The position numbers were made by a program, and so were the translations under genes. The notes beneath the pieces were generated by a model. The model saw nothing but the letters and a program-made list of their open reading frames with translations. It had not been told where the DNA came from and searched no databases. From Epiperipatus broadwayi (taxonomy: Eukaryota; Onychophora; Udeonychophora; Euonychophora; Peripatidae): DNA of 64,000 nt. The first letter of the stretch is position 1. Every line of letters starts with the position of its first letter. This document shows, piece by piece, positions 56,580 through 64,000 of this stretch. The DNA is taken from assembly GCA_028023455.1 (NCBI GenBank), contig JAQFVV010006311.1, positions 1,116,001 through 1,180,000 of the forward strand, given 5' to 3'.

Positions 56580-58915
56580 CCTAATGTGATGAAGAAGTAA
56601 AGAACTTTAATATAAATGTACAAAATGCCTTTATTTAGACCACACAACATTTTGAAATTATCAAGAAAGATTTTAATATTAGAATTGGTAAATGATTGAA
56701 AGATGAAAAAGTATTGTAAATAAATTGGGTTACAATAATAAAAATTATTGAGGAAACAGATTTGTAGAGTTCACTGAACAGAAATACTTTACAATACAAT
56801 TTTTTTGCTAAACAGAAATAAATGTGGAAGCATCCAAATGAAAGAATAGCAGAATTTGATTATATTTTGACTGACAGAAGAAATGTATTTCAGTAATGAT
56901 CTTAATAGATTTAACACAGAAAGTGATCATTGATTAGTGGCATGTAAAATATAAATTAATGCAAAACTAGAGAAACAAAAACTTATTAAAATCACAGTAT
57001 TAACAATTACTATTCCTAATATACTGAAACACTTCAATACATTTAAATACAATTAGCAGCAATTTATTAACAAATTTTCTATTAAAATAAGACAATGTAT
57101 GAAAAAAAAATGAAGGAATATTATTAAGATAAAACAAATGATCCATTGAGAAGAATTGAATGTTTAAAGTTTTGTAAAATAATCTAAAAATAATAATAAT
57201 TAAGAATTATGCAAAATGATATAAAAAAACATAATCATGAAATGGTAAAAAAAAAAAAAAAAAAACTATAAAAAAAAAAAAAACTCTCCAAAACACAAAG
57301 CAACATCTTGGTACTGGAAAAAAAAATTTCTGCAATAAGAAAAAAAAACTAGTACTAAAAGGAGAAATGATATGAAATACATAAAAGAGTTCCATAAAGA
57401 ATTATACAGTAATAAACAACAAGAAAACAATATATTCCCTATAGTTATTATATCTAAATTGCCCAGCATTTTAATAAAAAATAAAGACATGCAATTAAAT
57501 CTGTGAAAAAGATAAAAACTCCAGGTAATAAAATTATTATCGATATTTTAAAAGAAACAAGTTGAAGAAATAAAAAAAACTGTTGGCAAAATCTTGTATC
57601 AACATTTAAATAATAAAGATGCACTGGATGATTAGAAGATTGCACTAATAATTTTAATACTTCAGAAAGATGGTAAAGAATATCCTAGAAATTACAGATC
57701 TATCATTTTTTTATCAGTTCTATACAAAATTTTTACCAAGATAATTACAATTTACCTCATTGAATTCTAACCAATTGAAATAATAAGCTGAATTTAAAAG
57801 TGCTTTTAGCATAGTAGATCACATCCAATATGTAACAAGAGAAGCTAGAGAAAAAAACATTGAATATGAGTTATCATTGTGATTTGAATTTGTAGATTAT
57901 GAAAAGACACTTGATTTTGAAAACATTTCCGTACTAATTAAAGTATCAAATAATCAACATTTAGATTTATGATATTGAAATACTTTGAAAAATATTTATC
58001 AACATGCAATAACAGTAATTACATTACTGCAATAGAAATAATCAGATTACCTATTGATACAGTAAAGATTAGCATTAAGAAAAATATATGAAAGAATGGT
58101 CCATATCTCCAAAATCCTTTAAAGCAATTTTACAAGAAATATTTTATAGATTAAAATGAAAAAGCAAGGAGTAAAAGTAAATGGAGAATATTTAAATCAT
58201 GTAGATTTTTGAGATGTGATTGTTTTTACAAATAATACTTCAGAATTTCAGGAATTGTTTCAAGAGTTATCAGATTAAAGTAATAAAGTAGGAGTAATAA
58301 CATTAAAATAATATTCTATGGATTTTCTAAAAGAAAATAGAGATTGATTATAATGAATTAGAAAATGTTAATAACTACAAATATCTTAGATTATTAATAT
58401 ACATGGAAACATAGGTGATAAAATTGATTCATAGAATTAAGCTTGAATGGAGTGGAATACTTTTGGTAGAATCATTTAATATTAAAAGGAAATATACCTG
58501 TGTATTTAATAGGATAAAATTTAATGTATATGTCCTACCATATCTTGTTTATGAATATTAGACTTGGATACTTAACACACCACTTGATAAAGTATGGAGA
58601 GATTTATGCTAAAAATAACAATAAGAGATCTAAAACCAAATATATTGCTGAAAGAACAAACAGTTATTAAAAGAATCAAAAGACTAATATAAAGATAGGC
58701 TGGACAAATTACTAAAAGATATAATAGGTGGACAATTTTAATTTAAATTGAATCTTAAAAAATTGTAAAAAACCTAAAAAGAAACAACTTATGAGATTGA
58801 TGGATGAAATAAGGAAATTTGCTGACATAATATGATGAAAAAAGGTTATGTGTCAGAAAAGCTGGATAAAACTCAGAGAGACCATCATTTTTCAGTGATT
58901 TGATAATAGTTGGAA
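56580..58915 (+). mobile_element. Decayed, nearly full-length RTE-type non-LTR retrotransposon
   Basis: It is a pseudogenised relative of the 62.1 kb copy. The 5' part reads EEVKNFNINVQNAF and HFEIIKKDFNIRIGK (about 56590-56700), the 'GDFNaKiG' block of the apurinic endonuclease. MWKHPNERIAEFDYILTDRR follows at 56823-56882, then SDH text as 'gaaagtgatcat'. The reverse transcriptase region has NYRSIIFLSVLY (about 57692-57727), an FVDYEKTLD-like motif A (about 57890-57920) and an 'HVDF' motif C remnant (about 58199-58210). The C-terminus reads KLMRLMDEIRKFAD (about 58785-58830), the family's usual end. Dozens of stops and frame changes are present. It shows the 5' and 3' parts missing from the younger copy. 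Confidence 0.82.
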
Positions 58916-58919
58916 ATAA

Positions 58920-61900
58920 TGATAATAATTATGATGAGACATGCAGTTGTTATAGTATTTATGAAATATTTATAGTTAAATTCCACATAAAAAATTAAAA
59001 TCAATTCATGCTACAAATGATTAATTGGAAGTGGAGATAATTAAATATGATTTACCAGAACATATATATTATAACTTTATAAAGTTTCTTATACTTTTGT
59101 TGGACAAATAATGTAATTAATTTTTGTCTTATTTTTAATTATTGATCATTACTTTACAAAGCATTAAAATCTACATAAGTATTCAAATTCATTTTAAACA
59201 TAAATATAAATGTATCATATTTTTTTAAATGGTATAGGTTGCTAATATATATTATTAAAAATTAATGTACCATTCAAATAATAAGGAAGTGCAACAAGAT
59301 ATTTCTTAATAAGCCTAAGTACTTATTTCAAACCACATTTCACACAGTATTTACTTTAGTTATTTATATGGAAATCATGAACTTTTGGACAAAATAATTT
59401 TTATTTCTATAAATAGTCTAAGTGGGAAAAATAACTAAATATGACATTTATTAAATATTATATTAGTAAAATATTATTTATTACAGTTGGAAAATTTGTT
59501 AATTTTGAAAAACCAAAAGTAAATTACTTAATGTTTTACCTCTAATGAAGGCTAATGTTATTCAGATACTTATTACTGATAATACAATGAGAAATTATGA
59601 TTTACTATTATTATTATTTTAATGTAAAGTCATATTAATAATTAATAATAGAGAATTTATTTATATGTAACATTGTAAAGAGTAATTACTCTCACAGTAT
59701 ACAAATATTTCATATATATTTTTTGAATGCAATCTCACAACTATTGTTTCAAATAGCCAGACAATAATCAATGCAGATACCAATTAGTGTTGACAGGTAA
59801 ATGGATATCTTGATATTCTTATACAAATGCCTAAACCCTATTCACTCTGCAATTGATAAACCTGATGACTAACATCTTCTACCTCATTATTTTTAAATAA
59901 AAGATTATTGAAAAGACCTTTGCCCTACAGTGAACTATTTAAAAGCTGTTTTGCCATTTTTCTATTATCCTACATTTTAATATATATAAACCAAGAAGCC
60001 ACAATTAATCAGCTTATAAATTGCTGGATGGTAAAAATTTGAATGATTTTACATTTCATTCTTTAACTAACAATAAATACACATCATTATCTGAGCCATA
60101 ATTTTTGACTAACTAGTTCGGCTATATACCAGCTATAAAAGAATAAAATGTCCAAGACGGTTTGGAACCTGGTAAAAAGCTTTTCTGGATTACCTACTTA
60201 AAAGACTTGATGGACATATTTTGCTAATCATCATAGAACAAATATATTATAATGAATATGGATATGTTAAGTTTTGTTAAACAAAAGATAACATTATTTT
60301 TGTAAATGTTTTTGTTTGTTTGTATTTCTATATGCTACAGTTATTATAGATTAAAATAACCTAAAACTGTCTTCATATTTGTTGACAATACAGATTTTAT
60401 TTGCATGTAAAATCCTTTTTAAAACTAGAAAATGACCTAAGTAATTATATATTTGTTAATTTGAATACCATTGAAATATGTAGCAACATTTATATCAGAT
60501 CGTGAAAGAAAACATCTCATTAGGCTTGGAAAATGGAAAATTAGCATAAAAAAATTTGTTTCTCAATATACTGAATAAATATTTAATTTATAATTCGAAA
60601 TAAGTTATCCCAGTATCATATTTATCTTCACACTGTAATACTGTTAATTTTTTAATTAAAGTACTAATGACACTTCCAGGGACAGATGTAGCTAGTAGAA
60701 AGGTAATCAAAATCAAAACTAAGTAAAAATTATTTGTAGTTAATCGTTTCTTAAGAAATACATCATTTACAGTTTATAGTTTGTTTTTATTAAAACACAA
60801 CAATTTACAAATCGATTATATTCTATTAATTAATCGAATATAAATAAATTCTCCCATCTCTTTTATTTTTCACTATACATAAATTGTTGGGATTTTTAAA
60901 TTTTGATAATTAAATAAAATGATATTTACTCAATTTTATTTGTATTCATGTAATTTTACATAATATTTAATATGTAATAAATATTTCAGTAGAAGAGATC
61001 TGTATTTAAACTTATGTCTTTTTCGATTATCAGATGTAAAAAGTTTTTATTTGCCTTTTTCTCTGATTCTGGAAATAATGGAAACATATCTGAATATATG
61101 TAATATTAGTAATTTTTATGTTGAATTACTTCCATTATCTAACATTAAATACGAATCCAATACTATGCTCAAGCTTTAGATATTATGAAGTCCATAGTAG
61201 AAAATATATAAATGTATTCGTAGTAATAACATCATCTATCATTTATAATTAAAATATTTTTAAACTTAAATTGCAAAGATTTTCAAAAATTAGCTATAAA
61301 TATTTAATTATACTTATGTAAATGTGTTAAAAATTATCCTTAAATATGAAAGAAATTTGAAAATAAATACATAATACTAGTTTTATTTTGGAATTGTGCT
61401 AACTATAGGGATACACCATTTTCAATAAACGAACATTTACTACTAATATATAAATTATTGTAAAACATTGCATCAAGAAGAACACCAAATGTTGTGGCTT
61501 ATGGGCTGACTAAAATGTTTTTGTGTACATTTAAAATTTAGGTAAAAGATAAAGGAATTAAAAGTTCAATAAATTACAATAGAGTCATTCCGTAAACACT
61601 CAGCAAATTGGTCAGACTAAACCTGGATTTTTACTTTCTAGTTAATAAAAAAAATACACATTTACTGGATGCTAGATAATAGGCTGACTTACAAAGAAAA
61701 AAAATTGTTTGTAAACCAAAAGAATTTCAAAGTTCATCCATTTCAGATTTAAATTCTGCATTGTGGGCAAGGAAGGAGGGACCAAAAAGGCTAAGTATAA
61801 TCATTTGTTTATAATACTCTTCAGAACTTCATTTTACCTTCCTATATTTGTAGACAAAAAAGACAAAGAATCAATTTTCAAGATTTAATTGTCCATAATG

Positions 61901-62095
61901 TTTTTAGTTTTTATAAAATATATAACATACATCAACTTTAATAAGATTATTAATAAAAAGTTAAATTTTAAATAAAAAAATATTTACATCACTGAGCTAG
62001 ATTTATTCCATATAGAAATCATTTCAAGTTGTCTACTTCTAATTATCATTGAAAATATAATAAAATACCAAATAAATAAATACAAACATTATTAT
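58920..62095. other. AT-rich DNA without recognised gene
   Basis: No gene or RNA seen. Around 61130 CTTCCATTATCTAACATTAAA is the complement of the SINE tail motif and may be a fragment. Confidence 0.5.
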
Positions 62096-62146
62096 TTTAT
62101 AGTCAAAATTGGTTATGGTAATAGAAATGAGAGAGGACATAGACTT

Positions 62147-63160
62147 GTGGAGTTTGCAGAAAAAGAAAAACTTTATATTATGAATTCTTTTTTTGAGAAA
62201 AATGTTAAAAGGAAATGGACATGGAAGCATCCAAATGAAGGTACAGCAGAATTGGATTATATTTTGACTAACAGGAAATACATATTTCAAGATTGTAATG
62301 TTCTTAATAAATTTAACATAGGAAGTGATCATCGATTAGTAAGGTGTAAGATACGTATTAATGTAAAACTAGAGAGACAAAAATTATTAAGAAAAATAAT
62401 ATTTACAGTTGATATTCCTAATCTTCAGAAACATTCTAATGAATTTAAATTAGAACTTACAAATGGGTTTCAAGTATTAGTAGATTTTGAACATGATTTA
62501 GATTTGAATGAAATTAATATGAAAATAACTGATACACTTTTGAAAACTGCAACAAAGATAGCTGGTAGAAAGAAACAGCAATTGACCAATAAAATTTCTA
62601 CTGAGACTAGAGAATTTATGAAGAAAAAAAGGAATGTGAAGATATACAAAAATGATGCCTTAAAAAGAATCGAATATCTCGAATTTTGTAAAATGGTGCG
62701 GAAAAGAGTTGAAAATGATATAAGAAAGTATAACTGTGAACTAGCAAGGAAAGCTGTAGAAGAAAATAAAAGTCTTAAGAATGTAAAACAACATTTTGGT
62801 ATTGGTAGGAAATTTATATCTGCAATAAGAAAAAAAGATGGAATTATTACTAAAAGGAGAGATGATATCATGAAATTGGTAGAAGATTTTTATCAAGAAT
62901 TATATAGTAATAAAGAACAAGTATCTCCTATATCTATTACATCTTCCAAATTGCCCAGAATTTTAAATGAAGAAGTGAGACATGCAATTAAATGTATGAA
63001 GAAAGGAAAGGCTCCAGGTAATGATGGAGTTTTAATTGATATATTAAAAGAAGCAGGTGAAGAAATAGAAAAAAATTTAGCAAAGTTATATACCAAATGT
63101 CTAAATGATAAAGATGTACTGGATGATTGGAAGAATGCAGTAATAATATTAATATTTTAA
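62147..63160 (+). CDS. RTE endonuclease C-terminus plus reverse transcriptase N-terminal half (ORF before the stop)
   Basis: The frame is open upstream to about 62102; 62147 is only its first GTG. It encodes the retrotransposon's enzyme, which nicks target DNA and copies its RNA into the nick. Residues 1-70 hold the end of the apurinic-type endonuclease: TWKHPNEGTAELDYIL, then GSDHRLV with the conserved Ser-Asp-His. Residues 75-250 are the Lys/Arg/Glu-rich connector, probably helical. Residues 280-325 are the start of the reverse transcriptase with KCMKKGKAPGNDGV, the conserved palm-entry block, and DVLDDWKNAVI. The frame ends in ILIF-stop, where relatives continue with Lys-Lys. A single A-to-T change (AAA to TAA) explains the stop, because the same frame continues without shift. 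The N-terminal endonuclease residues are missing, so the product could not act alone. Confidence 0.85.
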   Translation: MEFAEKEKLYIMNSFFEKNVKRKWTWKHPNEGTAELDYILTNRKYIFQDCNVLNKFNIGSDHRLVRCKIRINVKLERQKLLRKIIFTVDIPNLQKHSNEFKLELTNGFQVLVDFEHDLDLNEINMKITDTLLKTATKIAGRKKQQLTNKISTETREFMKKKRNVKIYKNDALKRIEYLEFCKMVRKRVENDIRKYNCELARKAVEENKSLKNVKQHFGIGRKFISAIRKKDGIITKRRDDIMKLVEDFYQELYSNKEQVSPISITSSKLPRILNEEVRHAIKCMKKGKAPGNDGVLIDILKEAGEEIEKNLAKLYTKCLNDKDVLDDWKNAVIILIF

Positions 63161-64000
63161 AAAGATGATAAAGAAGATATTAGAAATTACAGGCCTATCA
63201 GCCTTTTATCAGTTTTATATAAAATTTTTACCAAGATAATTACTACTCGTCTACAGAGAACATTGGATTTCCACCAACCAAGAGAACAAGCTGGATTTAA
63301 AAGTGGTTTTAGTACAGTAGATCATATCCAGGTATTGAGAGAAGTTATAGAAAGGACAAATGAATATGAGTTGCCATTATGCTTAGGATTTGTAGATTAT
63401 GAAAAGGCATTTGATTCTATAAACATTTCTTCAGTCATTAAAGCATTAGATCATCAAGGTATAGATCCAGGATATTGTCATATTTCAAAGAATATTTATA
63501 AAAATTCAACAGCAACAATTAGATTACATAATGACATTGGGAAAGTCAACATTGAGAAAGGTGTAAGACAAGGTGACTCCATATCTCCAAAACTTTTTAC
63601 AGCAGTGCTGCGTGAAGTATTTTGTGGATTAAAATGGGAAACTAAAGGAGTGAAAGTAAATGGTGATCATTTAAGTCATTTAGATTTCGCAGATGATGTA
63701 GTTGTTTTTGCAAATAATGCTTCTGATCTGCTGGAAATGTTGCAGGAATTATCAGATGAAAGTAGGAAAGTAGGACTAAAGATAAATGTTAAAAAGACTA
63801 AAGTAATGTTTAATCGATTTGCTCAAAATATGAAAATAAAAATTGATTATGATGAATTAGAAGAAGTTAACAGTTACAAATACCTTGGTCAGATTATTAA
63901 TACAGATGGAAACATAATGGAGGAAATTAATCATAGAATTAAACTTGGTTGGAGTGCTTTTGGTAGAAATAACTTGATACTAAAAGGAAATATGCCTATG
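63161..64000 (+). pseudogene. RTE reverse transcriptase catalytic domain, continuing in frame after the stop
   Basis: 280 codons are open to the window edge in the same frame as the preceding ORF. Motifs appear in order: NYRPISLLSVLYKIF (63185-63229), EQAGFKSGFSTVDHI, motif A FVDYEKAFDS at 63389-63418 with the first catalytic Asp, motif B GVRQGDSISPKLFTA (about 63559-63603), motif C FADD at 63686-63697 with the Asp pair, GLKINVKKTKVM (motif D region) and YKYLGQIINTDGN (motif E/thumb start). The thumb and C-terminal domain continue outside the window. All catalytic residues visible are intact, so apart from the stop and the 5' truncation this could be a recently active family. It lacks its own start and is part of one broken gene with 62147-63160. 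Confidence 0.88.

Larger units (their letters stand above)
62102..64000 (+). mobile_element. 5'-truncated, well-preserved RTE-type LINE, runs off window end
   Basis: Element sequence starts at about 62102, where the frame reads VKIGYGNRNERGHRLVEFAE, in the middle of the endonuclease domain. DNA before it is unrelated AT-rich sequence, so the copy is 5' truncated, as is usual for LINEs. From there one reading frame continues to base 64000, interrupted only by TAA at 63158-63160. The 3' end, any tail and any target duplication lie outside the window. The mature frame differs from the 57 kb copy by extensive decay of the latter, so this insertion is much younger. Confidence 0.88.

Noticed and set aside
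57207-57645. Three overlapping minus-strand open frames
   Set aside because: They are antisense to the decayed RTE copy on the plus strand and reflect its A-rich coding strand.
62470-62871. 133-codon minus-strand frame
   Set aside because: Antisense shadow of the RTE reading frame.
1-64000. CRISPR array, bacterial operon, rRNA or riboswitch
   Set aside because: No regularly spaced short repeats with unique spacers, no operonic coding, and no rRNA-like conserved blocks; all other evidence is of an animal nuclear genome.

Overview
This window looks like AT-rich (roughly three-quarters A+T by eye) non-coding DNA from an animal nuclear genome. The evidence is the mix of decayed Penelope-like, RTE-type and other non-LTR retrotransposons, hAT/ZBED-type DNA transposons, SINEs derived from a tRNA-Leu-like sequence, foldback elements, microsatellites and tRNA-Gly-like sequence. 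No bacterial-style operons, ribosome binding sites or CRISPR arrays are visible. The species cannot be named from the sequence alone; an AT-rich invertebrate (for example mollusc, chelicerate, cnidarian or flatworm) fits. I found no convincing host protein-coding exon, so the window is best read as intergenic or deep-intronic sequence.

Layout. 1-11.5 kb: plain AT-rich DNA with a very decayed RTE remnant on the minus strand (about 3.1-4.3 kb), one copy of a dispersed repeat ('family 1') between two identical 52-bp direct repeats (5.9-6.45 kb), a diverged tandem duplication (9.3-9.9 kb) and a less AT-rich repeated block (10.7-11.5 kb). 11.5-22.8 kb: mostly empty, with a class II tRNA-like sequence (15.7 kb), near-perfect inverted repeats (16.4, 20.2 and 22.75 kb), a family 1 copy with terminal inverted repeats (17.7 kb) and a 350-bp tandem duplication (18.4-19.1 kb). 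22.8-27.2 kb: a dense nest of Penelope-like GIY-YIG endonuclease fragments in head-to-head orientation, a SINE, and two inverted copies of an unidentified coding-like sequence. 27.9-29.9 kb: three more family 1 copies, one inverted, then a TIR element and a 124-bp-arm foldback element ('family 2'). 30.4-33.1 kb: a long GTA microsatellite and a decayed hAT/ZBED transposon. 35-46.4 kb: further family 2 and SINE copies, a tRNA-Gly(TCC)-like gene, a LINE remnant, a second head-to-head Penelope-like locus, and a short hAT element with an intact 8-bp target duplication. 46.6-56 kb: tandem duplications, foldbacks and another LINE remnant. 56.6-58.9 kb: a decayed but nearly full-length RTE-type copy. 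62.1 kb to the window end: a much better preserved RTE-type copy whose reading frame is open to the end apart from one stop codon.

How the parts relate. The Penelope-like loci at 24.5 kb and 44.7 kb have the same symmetrical plan: SINE tail, endonuclease, centre, endonuclease, SINE tail. The 3' tail containing a GATGATGGAA motif recurs at 25.26, 35.67, 45.66 and 51.75 kb, so the SINE and the Penelope-like sequences seem linked. The RTE-type copies differ greatly in age: the copy at 62 kb is recent, those at 57 kb and 3-4 kb are old.
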